Assembly: GCF_003012815.1 (NCBI RefSeq)
Contig: NZ_PXYJ01000001.1
Coordinates: 620,001-684,000, forward strand
Length of the DNA stretch: 64,000 bases
Reading direction: 5' to 3'
DNA from: Allosphingosinicella vermicomposti
GTDB taxonomy: Bacteria > Pseudomonadota > Alphaproteobacteria > Sphingomonadales > Sphingomonadaceae
The notes beneath the pieces were generated by a model. That model was given only the letters and a program-made list of their open reading frames with translations. It did not search any database and had not been told where the DNA came from. The position numbers and the translations under genes were made by a program. Positions 21,272 to 32,371 of this stretch are shown in pieces; within the stretch, counting starts at the first letter, position 1, and each line of letters opens with the position of its first letter.

Positions 21272-21913
21272 GTGATCAAGGCCAAGGTTGCTGTTTCCGC
21301 TCTTCTCTCCCTGGCGCTGCTCGGTTGCAGCTCGGACGGCCTGATCACCAATACGGGCGGAATTCTTGTTACCCGCACGGCCTGCACTGCGGTGGCGATT
21401 CCCGCCGGAACGGGCGATGTCACTTTCTTCTCGCCGGAAAATGCGCGGACCGCCGATGCGATCGACGTGGTCGCGACGATGACTAACCTCACCTCAACCT
21501 GCGACGAGACGGGTGAGTATGTGAACACGGCCGCCAATTTCGAAGTGCAGGGCCAGCGCCGCGACAATCGCGGCGCGCGCGAGGTGGTGATTCCCTATTT
21601 CGCGACGGTCGTACACGCCGGAACCAACGTGGTGTCGAAGCGGGTTAACCGCGTGACGCTCCGCTTCGAAGACGGCTCTTACCGCGCGACGACGACGGGC
21701 CAGGCGAGTTCGCGGGTGCTGCGCTCGGCAGCGACCCTGCCGGAAGATATTCGCCGTGAGGTGACGCGCGAGCGTAAGCCTGGCGACGCAGACGCGGCGG
21801 TCGATCCGCTGAGCAATCCGAACGTCCGCACCGCGGTACAGCGGGCGAGCTTCGAGCTGCTGGTGGGCTTCCAGCTGACCCAGGAACAGCTTGCCTATAA
21901 CGCCACCAAATAA
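21272..21913 (+). CDS. Conserved hypothetical lipoprotein
   Basis: 213 residues from a GTG start with an AGGA-type ribosome site about 10 bp upstream. The N-terminus is a lipoprotein signal (VSALLSLALLGC, lipobox LLGC, next residue Ser-Ser, so outer-membrane retention is likely). The mature protein is beta-rich with a conserved-looking pair of cysteines (TRTACTAVAIP and TSTCDETG). No known domain is recognised. It precedes the glycine riboswitch but that RNA belongs to gcvT. Confidence 0.7.
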   Translation: MIKAKVAVSALLSLALLGCSSDGLITNTGGILVTRTACTAVAIPAGTGDVTFFSPENARTADAIDVVATMTNLTSTCDETGEYVNTAANFEVQGQRRDNRGAREVVIPYFATVVHAGTNVVSKRVNRVTLRFEDGSYRATTTGQASSRVLRSAATLPEDIRREVTRERKPGDADAAVDPLSNPNVRTAVQRASFELLVGFQLTQEQLAYNATK

Positions 21914-21980
21914 GGTGCGTTGACTCTGGCTCTGGCTCCGGCCAGAGCTTCGAGGGTCGCTGGCGGGAAGCTGCCGGGGA

Positions 21981-22190
21981 CTCGCGCGGGAGAGCGCGGC
22001 GGGACTTCAAACCCGCCGCCGCCGAAGGAGCAACCACCCCGGAATCTCTCAGGTCTCAAGGACCGCGCGGGTCAGACACTCTGGAAAGCGGATGTTGGCG
22101 AAAGTGCCTCGGCACGTCACATCCCACCGAAGGGGTAAGCGGTCGCAAAGCGGCTGGCGAAAGCTCTCAGGTCTCGGGACAGAGGGGGTA
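21981..22190 (+). promoter_or_regulatory. Tandem glycine riboswitch upstream of gcvT
   Basis: Two glycine aptamers in a row. The first spans about 21981-22091 (GCGCGGGAGAGCG, CCGAAGGAGCAA, AATCTCTCAGGTCTCAAGGACC) and the second about 22092-22190 (TTGGCGAAAGTG, CCGAAGGGGTAAGC, GCGAAAGCTCTCAGGTCT). These conserved blocks are the defining ones of the gcvT RNA motif. In known cases glycine binding turns on the glycine-cleavage operon. The expression platform would lie in 22190-22250 next to the gcvT ribosome site. Confidence 0.95.
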
Positions 22191-22249
22191 TTGGAAGTTG
22201 ACGCTTTGTACGCGGAGCGTGACGCCATGCGCCTTTGAAGGAGACGGAA

Positions 22250-23362
22250 GTGAGCGATACCGGGGAAAAGACGTTACCTTTGGACGCGTGGCATCGCGCC
22301 AAGGGCGCGCGGATGGTGCCGTTCGCGGGCTACCAGATGCCGATCCAATATGAAGGCATCATGGCCGAGCATAAGTGGACGCGGGAGAGCGCCGGCTTGT
22401 TCGACGTCAGCCATATGGGCCAGTTGGTCATCACCGGTCCCAATCTCGATAAGGCGCTGGAAAGCGTGCTCCCGGCCGACCTTGGCCTGCTGAAAGACGG
22501 ACGGCTGCGCTATTCGCTGCTGCTGACCGAGGACGGCGCGATCATCGACGATCTGATGGTGACGCGGCGCGGCGATCATTTCTACCTGGTGGTGAACGGC
22601 GCCACCAAGGACGGCGACATCGCGCATCTGGAGCGGATGCTGCCTGGCCTGGTCATCGACCATATGAAGGAGCAGGCGCTGCTCGCGCTGCAGGGGCAGA
22701 AAGCGGTGGACGCGCTGTCGCGTGTCGCGCCGGGTGTCGAAGAGCTTACCTTCATGACCGGCGGCATGTTCGAAATCGACGGCGTTCCCGCCTGGATCAG
22801 CCGTTCGGGTTATACCGGCGAGGACGGGTTCGAGATTTCGGTGCAGGCGAAAGATGTTGAGAAGGTCGCCGATCTGCTCGCAAGCCAGCCGGAGGTGAAG
22901 CCGATCGGCCTTGGCGCGCGCGATTCGCTGCGGCTTGAGGCGGGGCTGCCGCTCTATGGGCACGATCTCGATACGACGACGACTCCGGTCGAGGCTGACC
23001 TGACCTTCGCTTTGTCCAAGCGCCGCCGCGAGGAAGGCGGCTTTCCGGGCTGGCATCGCATCGCGTCCGAGCTGCAGAACGGCACCATCACCAAGCGTGT
23101 CGGCCTGGCCGTCGAAGGCCGTCAGCCGGTGCGCGAAGGCGCCATGGTGGTGGATGGTGAGGGCAATGAGGTTGGCCGCGTGACGAGCGGGGGCTTTTCC
23201 CCGACGCTCGAGGCCGCGATCGCCATGGCCTATGTGCCGCTCGCGTCCGCGCAGGAAGGCACCGCGATCACGCTCGCCCAGCGCGGCAAGATTTTCCAGG
23301 CACGGGTCGTCCCGATGCCCTTCGTTCCGCACAAATATCACCGCAAGGGAGCCGGTAAATGA
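22250..23362 (+). CDS. gcvT: Aminomethyltransferase (glycine cleavage T protein)
   Basis: 370 residues. The start is the GTG at 22250, set by AAGGAG 8 bp upstream; the frame is open 5 codons further. Conserved parts include [44 protein letters not shown] and [18 protein letters not shown] (tetrahydrofolate-binding region). Transfers the aminomethyl carbon to tetrahydrofolate. First gene of gcvT-H-PA-PB and controlled by the glycine riboswitch. Confidence 0.97.
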   Translation: MSDTGEKTLPLDAWHRAKGARMVPFAGYQMPIQYEGIMAEHKWTRESAGLFDVSHMGQLVITGPNLDKALESVLPADLGLLKDGRLRYSLLLTEDGAIIDDLMVTRRGDHFYLVVNGATKDGDIAHLERMLPGLVIDHMKEQALLALQGQKAVDALSRVAPGVEELTFMTGGMFEIDGVPAWISRSGYTGEDGFEISVQAKDVEKVADLLASQPEVKPIGLGARDSLRLEAGLPLYGHDLDTTTTPVEADLTFALSKRRREEGGFPGWHRIASELQNGTITKRVGLAVEGRQPVREGAMVVDGEGNEVGRVTSGGFSPTLEAAIAMAYVPLASAQEGTAITLAQRGKIFQARVVPMPFVPHKYHRKGAGK

Positions 23363-23730
23363 GCCTCTATTTCACCAAGGAACATGAGTGGATCCAGGTC
23401 GAGGGTGACATCGCCACCGTCGGCATCACCGATTTCGCGCAGGGCCAGCTTGGCGACATCGTGTTCGTCGAAGTGCCTTCTGCTGGTACGCAAGTCAGCC
23501 AAGGCGGCGATGCTGCGGTCGTGGAATCGGTGAAGGCGGCTTCGGACGTCTATGCGCCGGTTTCGGGCGAGGTTGTTGAGGGCAATGCCGCGCTTGAAGC
23601 CGATCCGTCGCTGGTCAACACCGCACCGGAAGGCGAGGGCTGGTTCTTCAAGCTGAAGCTTTCGGACGAGGGCCAGCTTGAGGGGCTGATGAACGCCGAC
23701 GAGTATAAGGCTTTCGTGGATAGTCAGTGA
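23359..23730 (+). CDS. gcvH: Glycine cleavage H protein
   Basis: Lipoyl carrier of the glycine cleavage complex, 123 residues. The lipoylation site is the Lys in [19 protein letters not shown]; the N-terminus FTKEHEWI is typical. It overlaps gcvT by 4 bp (ATGA), so translation is coupled. Confidence 0.98.
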   Translation: MSLYFTKEHEWIQVEGDIATVGITDFAQGQLGDIVFVEVPSAGTQVSQGGDAAVVESVKAASDVYAPVSGEVVEGNAALEADPSLVNTAPEGEGWFFKLKLSDEGQLEGLMNADEYKAFVDSQ

Positions 23731-23741
23731 TCCCGTCAAAA

Positions 23742-23854
23742 GCCGTTCGTGCTGAGTAGGGGCTGAGCGCAGCCGAAGACCGTATCGAAGCATTCCCTGG
23801 GGAACCCTTCGATACGCCGTTTCGACAGGCTCAACGGCTACTCAGGGCGAACGG
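23742..23854. repeat. REP-like element, family D, between gcvH and gcvPA
   Basis: Inverted arms: CCGTTCGTGCTGAGTAG near the left and CTACTCAGGGCGAACGG at the right, with CCCTTCGATACGCCGTTTCG and GACAGGCTCAACGG between. The same unit occurs twice at 25276-25491. It fills the spacer inside the gcv operon and could set different mRNA levels for gcvTH and gcvPA/PB. Confidence 0.8.
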
Positions 23855-23885
23855 ATAACTGGGAACAGGTTTAGGAATTCGACCC

Positions 23886-25244
23886 ATGCGTTACCTTCCC
23901 CTTGCCGATACCGACCGCCAGGAAATGCTGCGGACCATCGGCGCCAAGTCGATCGACGATCTGTTCGTGGATGTGCCGGAGGCGGCGCGGCTTTCGGGCA
24001 AGATCGAGGGGCTGGCGGACCATGCCAGCGAGATGAGCGTCGAGCGGCAAATGGGCGCGATGGCGCGGCAGAATATGGTTGCGGGGGAAGTGCCCTTCTT
24101 CCTGGGGGCGGGCGCCTACAAGCATCATGTGCCGGCGAGCGTCGATCACATTATTCAGCGCGGCGAGTTCCTGACCAGCTACACGCCCTATCAGCCGGAA
24201 ATCGCGCAGGGGACGTTGCAGGTCTTGTTCGAATTCCAGACGCAGGTGGCGCGCCTTTATGGCTGCGACGTCGCGAATGCCTCCATGTATGACGGATCGA
24301 CCGCCTGCTGGGAGGCGATCACCATGGCGCGGCGCGTGACCAAGCGCGGCAAGGCGATCCTGTCGGGCGGGCTGCATCCCCATTATGTGTCGCTGGCGCA
24401 GACGATGGCGCGCTTCACCGGCGACCGGCTTGACGTGGCACTGCCGGAGCTGACGGCAGAGACGGATGCGGAGCGGCTGCTCGCGTCCATCGACGGCGAG
24501 ACGAGCTGCGTCGTCGTGCAATATCCCGACATTTTGGGTCGTATCACGGACCTGACGCCGATCGCGGAGAAGGCGCATGCCAATGGCGCGTTGCTGATCG
24601 CGGTGGTGACGGAGCCCGTGGCCTTGGGCGCGATCGAGGCGCCGGGGCATATGGGCGCGGACATCGTGGTCGGCGAAGGTCAGTCGATCGGCGTCGGCCT
24701 CAATTTCGGCGGGCCCTATGTCGGCCTGTTCGCCTGCAAGGAAAAGTTCGTCCGCCAGATGCCGGGGCGTCTGTGCGGCGAGACGGTGGACGCGGAAGGC
24801 AAGCGCGGCTTTGTGTTGACGCTGTCGACCCGCGAGCAGCATATTCGCCGCGAGAAGGCGACGTCGAATATCTGCACCAATTCAGGGCTTTGCGCGCTTG
24901 CTTTCTCAATCCACATGACCTTGCTGGGTGAGCGGGGGCTGCGGGATTTGGCGGTGCTGAACCACGCCCGCGCGGTGCTGGCGGCGGAGCGGCTGGCCAA
25001 GGTGCCGGGCGTGGAACTGGTCAACGACACCTTCTTCAACGAATTCACGCTGAAGCTACCAAAGGAAGCGCGGCCTGCCGTGCGGGCGCTGGCGGACAAG
25101 GGCATTTTGGGCGGGGTGTCGCTCGGGCGACTCTATCCGGAGGCCGAGGCGCTTGAGAACGGACTGGTCGTGGCGGTTACGGAAGTGGTGACGGACGAGG
25201 ATATCGAAGCGCTGGCTAGTGCGCTTCAGGAGGTGTTGGCGTGA
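23886..25244 (+). CDS. gcvPA: Glycine dehydrogenase (decarboxylating) subunit 1
   Basis: N-terminal half of the P protein as a separate 452-residue subunit, as in Bacillus and many alphaproteobacteria. It begins [19 protein letters not shown] and has [36 protein letters not shown] and [15 protein letters not shown]. It forms the PLP-dependent glycine decarboxylase with GcvPB and hands the aminomethyl group to GcvH. Confidence 0.97.
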   Translation: MRYLPLADTDRQEMLRTIGAKSIDDLFVDVPEAARLSGKIEGLADHASEMSVERQMGAMARQNMVAGEVPFFLGAGAYKHHVPASVDHIIQRGEFLTSYTPYQPEIAQGTLQVLFEFQTQVARLYGCDVANASMYDGSTACWEAITMARRVTKRGKAILSGGLHPHYVSLAQTMARFTGDRLDVALPELTAETDAERLLASIDGETSCVVVQYPDILGRITDLTPIAEKAHANGALLIAVVTEPVALGAIEAPGHMGADIVVGEGQSIGVGLNFGGPYVGLFACKEKFVRQMPGRLCGETVDAEGKRGFVLTLSTREQHIRREKATSNICTNSGLCALAFSIHMTLLGERGLRDLAVLNHARAVLAAERLAKVPGVELVNDTFFNEFTLKLPKEARPAVRALADKGILGGVSLGRLYPEAEALENGLVVAVTEVVTDEDIEALASALQEVLA

Positions 25245-25275
25245 TGGGCGGGGTTAATTCTCCGTCACCGGCGCG

Positions 25276-25491
25276 GAGCCCTTCGATACGCCGTTTCGAC
25301 AGGCTCAACGGCTACTCAGGGCGAACGGAGAGGGTAGGGCGCTTTGATTGTGGCGTGATCACAGAACCGTTCGTGCTGAGTAGAGACCGAGCCTGTCGAG
25401 GGCTCGTATCGAAGCATCTGCGCGGAGCCCTTCGATACGCGTCTTCGCCCTTCGGCCAGCTCAGGGTCAGACGCTACTCAGGGCGAACGGG
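25276..25491. repeat. Double REP-like element, family D, between gcvPA and gcvPB
   Basis: Two consecutive units: a half element at 25276-25328 (GAGCCCTTCGATACGCCG ... TACTCAGGGCGAACGG) and a full inverted pair at 25365-25491 (CCGTTCGTGCTGAGTAG ... CTACTCAGGGCGAACGG). They account for nearly all of the 274-bp gcvPA-gcvPB spacer; no gene is seen in it. Confidence 0.8.
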
Positions 25492-25518
25492 AAATCTGGT
25501 TGGTAAGGAGTGCCGCGC

Positions 25519-27084
25519 ATGAGCATCAACGCGAGCGGATGGAAGCCTGAAATGGGATCGGGCGAGGGCATGGAGGTGCAGACCTTCACCGGCAACAGGG
25601 CGCTGATGCTGGAAGAGCCTTTGATCTTCGAAATGGATGAGGCGGGCGGCTGCGGCGTCGACATCGCCCCGGCACCCAAGGTGACGAGCCGCCTTGGCGG
25701 GCTGGAGCGCAAGCGCGACATCGGTATTCCGGGGCTCTCCGAGCCGCAGACGGTGCGCCACTATACGCGCCTTAGCCGCCAGAATTATGCCATCGACCTT
25801 GGCCTTTTTCCGCTCGGTTCGTGCACGATGAAGCATAATCCGCGCCTGAATGAGAAGATGGCGCGGCTTCCGGGTTTTGCCGACATTCATCCCTTGCAGC
25901 CGATCGACACGGTGCAAGGCGCGCTGAAGGTTATAGCGGACCTTGGCGAGTGGCTGGTGAAGCTCACCGGCATGCATAGTGTCGCGATGAGCCCGAAGGC
26001 GGGCGCGCATGGCGAGCTGTGCGGCCTTCTCGCCATCCGTTCGGCGTTGGAAGCGCGGGGCGATGCGCGCGAGGTGATCCTGGTGCCGGAAAGCGCGCAC
26101 GGGACCAACCCGGCGACGGCGGCCTTCTGCGGCTATCGGGTCGAGAATATTCCGGCGACGGAGCGCGGGCGCGTGGACCTTGCGGCATTGAAGGCGCGGC
26201 TTGGCCCGGACGTTGCGGGCGTGATGATCACCAATCCCAATACGTGCGGCCTGTTCGAGCCGGACATGATCGAGATTTCCAAGGCCGTGCATGAAGCGGG
26301 CGGCCTGGTTTATTGTGACGGCGCGAATTTCAACGCCATCGTCGGGCGCGTGCGTCCGGGCGACCTTGGCATCGACGCGATGCACATCAACCTGCACAAG
26401 ACCTTCTCCACCCCGCATGGCGGTGGCGGGCCGGGGTCTGGGCCGGTGGTTTTCTCGGAGGCTTTGACGCCGTTCGCGCCCTTGCCGTTCGTCGAGAAGC
26501 AGGGCGACCGCTATGTCCTCATCGAAGAGGAAACGGCGGAGGAGCATCACGGGCGGACTTTTGGCCGGATGACCGCCTTCCATGGCCAGATGGGCATGTT
26601 TACCCGCGCGCTGACCTATATCCTGAGCCACGGCGCGGATGGGCTGCGCCAGGTTTCGGAGGATGCGGTGCTGAACGCCAATTACATCCTGCGCAGCCTG
26701 GACGATGTGCTCGATGCGCCGTTCGGGAATAGCGGGCCGTGCATGCACGAAGCCCTGTTCAGCGACAAGGATTTCGGCGGCGGGCTTTCGACCCTCGACG
26801 TGGCGAAGGGCCTGATCGACGAGGGCTTCCACCCGATGACCATGTATTTCCCCCTGGTCGTCCATGGCGCGATGCTGATCGAACCGACCGAGACGGAATC
26901 GAAGGCGGCGCTGGATCAGTTCATCGGCGCGCTAAGGAGCGTTGCGGAGCGGGCGAAGGCTGGCGATGCGTCGTTGAAGGCCGCGCCCATCTACGCACCC
27001 CGGCGGCGGCTCGACGAAACGCTGGCGGCGCGCAAGCCCGTGCTGGCGTGGAAGGAGCCAACGCAAGGGGTTGCGGCGGAATAA
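25519..27084 (+). CDS. gcvPB: Glycine dehydrogenase (decarboxylating) subunit 2
   Basis: C-terminal half of the P protein, 521 residues. The ATG at 25519 is preceded by AAGGAG 8 bp upstream. The PLP lysine is in HINLHKTFSTPHGGGGPG; other family blocks are LGLFPLGSCTMKHNP, SPKAGAHGELCGL and ESAHGTNPATAAFCGY. Last gene of the riboswitch-controlled gcv operon. Confidence 0.97.
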   Translation: MSINASGWKPEMGSGEGMEVQTFTGNRALMLEEPLIFEMDEAGGCGVDIAPAPKVTSRLGGLERKRDIGIPGLSEPQTVRHYTRLSRQNYAIDLGLFPLGSCTMKHNPRLNEKMARLPGFADIHPLQPIDTVQGALKVIADLGEWLVKLTGMHSVAMSPKAGAHGELCGLLAIRSALEARGDAREVILVPESAHGTNPATAAFCGYRVENIPATERGRVDLAALKARLGPDVAGVMITNPNTCGLFEPDMIEISKAVHEAGGLVYCDGANFNAIVGRVRPGDLGIDAMHINLHKTFSTPHGGGGPGSGPVVFSEALTPFAPLPFVEKQGDRYVLIEEETAEEHHGRTFGRMTAFHGQMGMFTRALTYILSHGADGLRQVSEDAVLNANYILRSLDDVLDAPFGNSGPCMHEALFSDKDFGGGLSTLDVAKGLIDEGFHPMTMYFPLVVHGAMLIEPTETESKAALDQFIGALRSVAERAKAGDASLKAAPIYAPRRRLDETLAARKPVLAWKEPTQGVAAE

Positions 27085-27187
27085 GCGGTCGCTTCCGGCG
27101 CAAGGGCTGCACCGCTCGGCTGCCTATCGCCGCTTGAAGCGCTCGCCCGGGCAGTCCACACCGCCATTGGCATCGAGGGAGATGAAG

Positions 27188-28189
27188 ATGGCGGTGGATC
27201 GGCGGACGTTGCTCGGCGGCGCGATTGGCGCAGGGGTCGCGGCGATGAGCGCGGCGAGCGCTGCTGCCGCCCAAGGCGAGTGGCTGGGGCCGACACCGGC
27301 GCTTGGCGACCCGAGCATGCCGCTCTGGCCGGCGCGGGAGCGTTATCCGCTCTGGCCGCAAGGCATTCCGGGGGCGGGCGCAACGCCGCCGGTTTATAAT
27401 CCGACGATGAACGGCCCGGCAGCTGCTCGCCAATTGTGGGTGCGGGGCATCGCGGTGCCGGAGCTGCACGTCTATCGGCCCGCGCGGCCCGATGGATCGG
27501 CTTTGCTGTCGATCCCGGGTGGCGGCTATCAATTCGTGTCGGTGCAGAATGAAGGCATGGCGGTGGCGCAGCGTTTCAATGCGTCGCGGACCACGGTGTT
27601 CGTACTCGCCTATCGCCTGCCGGGCGAGGGGTGGGCGAACCGGCACGTCGTTCCCCTGCAGGACGCGCAGCGGGCGATGCGGATCATCCGCGCCCACGCC
27701 GCCGACTTTGCCATCGATCCAAAGAGGCTTGGCGTTATCGGCTTTTCAGCTGGCGGACATCTCGCCGCCGATCTGGCCGTTGCGCATGACGAGGCGGTTT
27801 ATGCGCCGGTGGACGATGCGGACCGGCAATCGGCGAAACCCGCTTTCGTGGGGCTGGTTTATCCGGTGACGACCCTCGTCGACTTCCGGCTCGACGAGGC
27901 GTTGTTGGGGCCGAAGCCCGGCGCGGCGGCGGCGCGGGCGCGCTCGCCGATCCTGCGCGTCGATGCGAAGATGCCGCCCTGCTTCCTGGTCCACGCGATC
28001 GACGATGAGCTCGTGCCGTTGGAGCATACGACGGCGATGATCGCGGCTTGCCGGACCGCCAAGGTGCCGGTCGAAGCGCATATCTTTTCGGAAGGGGGGC
28101 ACGGCTTTGGCCTGACGCTGCCGGACACCATGCCCGGGTCGGCATGGCCCGATGCCTTTGCGCGCTGGATGCCGCGCAATGGCGGGTAG
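27188..28189 (+). CDS. Secreted alpha/beta hydrolase (acetyl esterase/xylanase-like), probable Tat substrate
   Basis: About 333 residues. The ATG at 27188 (an in-frame ATG two codons earlier is also possible) is preceded by GAGGGAG and starts a twin-arginine-like signal (DRRTLLGGAIGAGVAAMSAASAAAA). The mature protein has an HGGGF-like SIPGGGYQ oxyanion region, nucleophile elbow GFSAGGHLAADLAV (Ser), an Asp in HAIDDELVPLEH and a His in SEGGHGFG, the pattern of BD-FAE/acetylxylan esterase-type hydrolases. Its 5' flank overlaps the last 14 bp of gcvPB only if the upstream open frame is used. Confidence 0.85.
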   Translation: MAVDRRTLLGGAIGAGVAAMSAASAAAAQGEWLGPTPALGDPSMPLWPARERYPLWPQGIPGAGATPPVYNPTMNGPAAARQLWVRGIAVPELHVYRPARPDGSALLSIPGGGYQFVSVQNEGMAVAQRFNASRTTVFVLAYRLPGEGWANRHVVPLQDAQRAMRIIRAHAADFAIDPKRLGVIGFSAGGHLAADLAVAHDEAVYAPVDDADRQSAKPAFVGLVYPVTTLVDFRLDEALLGPKPGAAAARARSPILRVDAKMPPCFLVHAIDDELVPLEHTTAMIAACRTAKVPVEAHIFSEGGHGFGLTLPDTMPGSAWPDAFARWMPRNGG

Positions 28190-28195
28190 GGCGCA

Positions 28196-28924
28196 GTGCA
28201 CCTTTCGACATCCGCCATCGTCCTGTCGCTGCGTTCGCATGGCGAGCATGGCGCGATCGCGCGGCTGCTGACGCCGGAGGCGGGGATGCAGGCGGGCTAT
28301 GTGCGGGGCGGGCGTTCGCGGCGGCTGAAGCCGGTGCTGATCCCCGGCAATATCGTACAGGCCGAATATCGGGCGCGGACGGAGGAGCAGCTTGCCCAAT
28401 TGAGCGTCGAATTGATCGCCAGCCGCGCGCCTTTGTTTAGCGAAGCCTTGCCCGCGGCGGCCATCGATTGGGCGGCGGCGCTGTCCGCGACCGCCTTGCC
28501 GGAGGGACAGCCCTATCCCCGCCTTTACGATGCGCTGGACGGGCTGTTGGCGGCGATCGAGGCGGCGCCGTCGGCCAAGGGGTGGGCGGCGGCGCTGGTG
28601 CGGTATGAATTGCTGGTGCTGGCGGAATTGGGGTTCGGGCTCGACCTTACCGAATGTGCGGCGACGGGGCGGCGGGACGGCCTGGTTTTCGTCAGCCCGA
28701 AGAGCGGGCGGGCGGTGAGTGGTGAGGGGGCGGGGGAGTATCGCGACAGGCTGCTGCCGTTACCCGCCTTTCTGACCGGCGGAGAGGCGGATTGGGACGG
28801 GATTTTCGATGGATTGCGGCTCACCGGGCACTTTCTGTCGCGCGACGTGTTGATCGATCGCCAGTCCGAAGCGCTGGCCGCCCGCGACCGGCTGATCGAT
28901 CGCTTGAAGCGCGTGGTGTGTTGA
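28196..28924 (+). CDS. recO: DNA repair protein RecO
   Basis: RecF-pathway recombination mediator, 242 residues from a GTG start. N-terminal OB fold ([34 protein letters not shown]) and a helical C-terminal region ([38 protein letters not shown]). The zinc-finger cysteines of some RecO proteins are reduced to one here (TECAATG). It starts six bases after the esterase stop and is followed at once by apaG. Confidence 0.93.
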   Translation: MHLSTSAIVLSLRSHGEHGAIARLLTPEAGMQAGYVRGGRSRRLKPVLIPGNIVQAEYRARTEEQLAQLSVELIASRAPLFSEALPAAAIDWAAALSATALPEGQPYPRLYDALDGLLAAIEAAPSAKGWAAALVRYELLVLAELGFGLDLTECAATGRRDGLVFVSPKSGRAVSGEGAGEYRDRLLPLPAFLTGGEADWDGIFDGLRLTGHFLSRDVLIDRQSEALAARDRLIDRLKRVVC

Positions 28925-28932
28925 CGGGAGCC

Positions 28933-29355
28933 ATGGAACAAGGAAAGCTCATCTCCGTGAGATCGTTCTTCCCGCATAGCGCGACGACGCGCGGCGTCAC
29001 CGTGCTGGTGTCCGCCAGCTTCCTTGCTGATCAATCGGAGCCGGACAGGAGCCGCTGGTTCTGGGCCTATCATGTGCGACTTGAAAATGAGAGCGGGCAG
29101 ACTGTGCAGCTCATCAGCCGCGAATGGAAGATCAGCGACGGCAATGGCGTCATTCACGACGTGCGCGGCGAAGGCGTGGTGGGCGAACAGCCGGTGATCG
29201 AACCGGGCGGATCGTTCGACTATGTCTCCGGCTGCCCGCTGGGCACGGCGAGCGGCGCGATGGAAGGCTGCTACCACATGATCGGCGCGGATGGATCCTC
29301 ATTCGCGGTGGCGATTCCGCGTTTCCCGCTGGTTGCGACCGCATTGGCGGATTGA
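28933..29355 (+). CDS. apaG: ApaG-domain protein (Co2+/Mg2+ efflux protein ApaG)
   Basis: 140 residues. The ATG at 28933 has GGGAG close upstream; an in-frame open stretch before it overlaps recO and is not used. The ApaG/F-box-like beta sandwich is seen as GVTVLVSASFLADQSEPD, WFWAYHVRLENESGQTVQL, REWKISDGNGVIHDVRGEGVVGEQPVIEPGGSFDYVSGCPLGTASG and a C-terminal FAVAIPRFPL. Its biochemical role is not settled; name follows the family. Confidence 0.93.
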   Translation: MEQGKLISVRSFFPHSATTRGVTVLVSASFLADQSEPDRSRWFWAYHVRLENESGQTVQLISREWKISDGNGVIHDVRGEGVVGEQPVIEPGGSFDYVSGCPLGTASGAMEGCYHMIGADGSSFAVAIPRFPLVATALAD

Positions 29356-29361
29356 CCAGCG

Positions 29362-31425
<2,064 letters not shown>

Positions 31426-31468
31426 TCAACCAGGGAACGGACTGGTTACCAAAAGGTTAAGAATCGGC

Positions 31469-31672
31469 ATGGACGTGATCAAATCCGATATGGCCAAGAA
31501 CGCCGCACGCGTGATCTGGCCATCGCTGGACGGAGAAGCTTCTCCGCGCGGCGTTGCGCGTCCATTTCGCCGTTTTGAAACTGTTCAACGCCCTGAAGGG
31601 TTGATCCTGATCGCCAATGGCGTTTGCGGTTTCCTCAGGCCGCTTGCGACACCGCTGGTTCGTCCGCGCTAA
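31469..31672 (+). CDS. Possible small basic protein (doubtful)
   Basis: A 67-codon frame beginning MDVIKSDMAKNAARVIWPSL. It has no recognised domain and no convincing ribosome site, and its 3' end overlaps the better-supported small gene on the opposite strand. I list it only because the 31348-31634 interval otherwise holds no gene; it may equally be the untranslated upstream region of parE. Confidence 0.2.
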   Translation: MDVIKSDMAKNAARVIWPSLDGEASPRGVARPFRRFETVQRPEGLILIANGVCGFLRPLATPLVRPR

Positions 31673-31814
31673 TATCCTGCCCGTAGACGAGGTCGAGATA
31701 GGCCGAGGCGAGGTCGTAATGGGCCTGAACCGCCTTTCCCGTCTTCGCCTTTTGCGCAAGCGCGAGCTGCGCTTCCGCACGCTTTTCGTAGTAAATTGCG
31801 TCGTGGCTCGACAT
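31635..31814 (-). CDS. Small conserved-looking protein of unknown function
   Basis: 59 residues from the ATG at 31814. The sequence (SSHDAIYYEKRAEAQLALAQKA, then KAVQAHYDLASAYLDLVYGQ) is highly helical with repeated Ala/Leu spacing like a single TPR-type helical hairpin. No signal peptide. Function unknown. A further 13 codons upstream are open but lack a typical start context. Confidence 0.6.
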   Translation of the reverse strand: MSSHDAIYYEKRAEAQLALAQKAKTGKAVQAHYDLASAYLDLVYGQDISADEPAVSQAA

Positions 31815-31959
31815 GGCGGCTATTCTTGCTCCGATATTGGGGCGCCTGTGCATGACAGGCGGTGAGGCGGACGCTTAACGGCCGGAATTCCGGGCGGTTC
31901 CGGGGATTTTAGGGGCCCGGATTAGATTTTTTCAGCCTTCGGTTTGATTGGCATTGATG

Positions 31960-32362
31960 TGTGCCGGACCGTCCTTCGACAGGCTCTATTGTTTTTTATC
32001 ACCGCCAGGGCTGAGCTTGTCGAAGCCCGTGGGCATCGTGCCCTTCCCACGCCCTTCGACAGGCTCAGGGCTAGCGGGGTGGGGTAACTGCTGGGGGGGG
32101 GGGCTAAAAAGGGCATTGGGGCCCCGGAAGAGGGCTGCGAGCCTTGTCATACCGCTACGGCTGAGTTTGTCGAAGTCCGTGAGTCACGTACCCTTCACAC
32201 GCCCTTCGACAGGCTCAGCCCTAGCGGGGTGGGGTGATTGAGCTGGTGCCTTGCCGTTGCTCCCAACTGTTTCCAATCCCGCCAGGGCTGAACTATCGAA
32301 GTCCGTGGGGATCGTGCGTTTCACACGCCCTTCGACAAGCTCAGGATTAGCGGCGGTGGAAT
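31960..32362. repeat. Cluster of family-C REP elements (three tandem-like pairs)
   Basis: The 557-bp gap between the small gene and gcrA has no credible coding region. It contains three copies of a ~80-bp unit at about 32003-32083, 32151-32231 and 32280-32360. Each unit has a left arm like CCAGGGCTGAGCTTGTCGAAG and an inverted right arm like CCCTTCGACAGGCTCAGGGC followed by TAGCGG. A partial copy is at 31972-31985. Between the first two copies is a run of 11 G (32093-32103). Other copies are at 36782-36857 and, in frame, inside valS. Confidence 0.85.
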
Positions 32363-32371
32363 AGGTTAGGC

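Noticed and set aside
31960-32362. Spaced repeats as a CRISPR array
   Set aside because: Units are palindromic pairs of ~80 bp with irregular spacing, also found elsewhere and inside valS; no cas genes are present.
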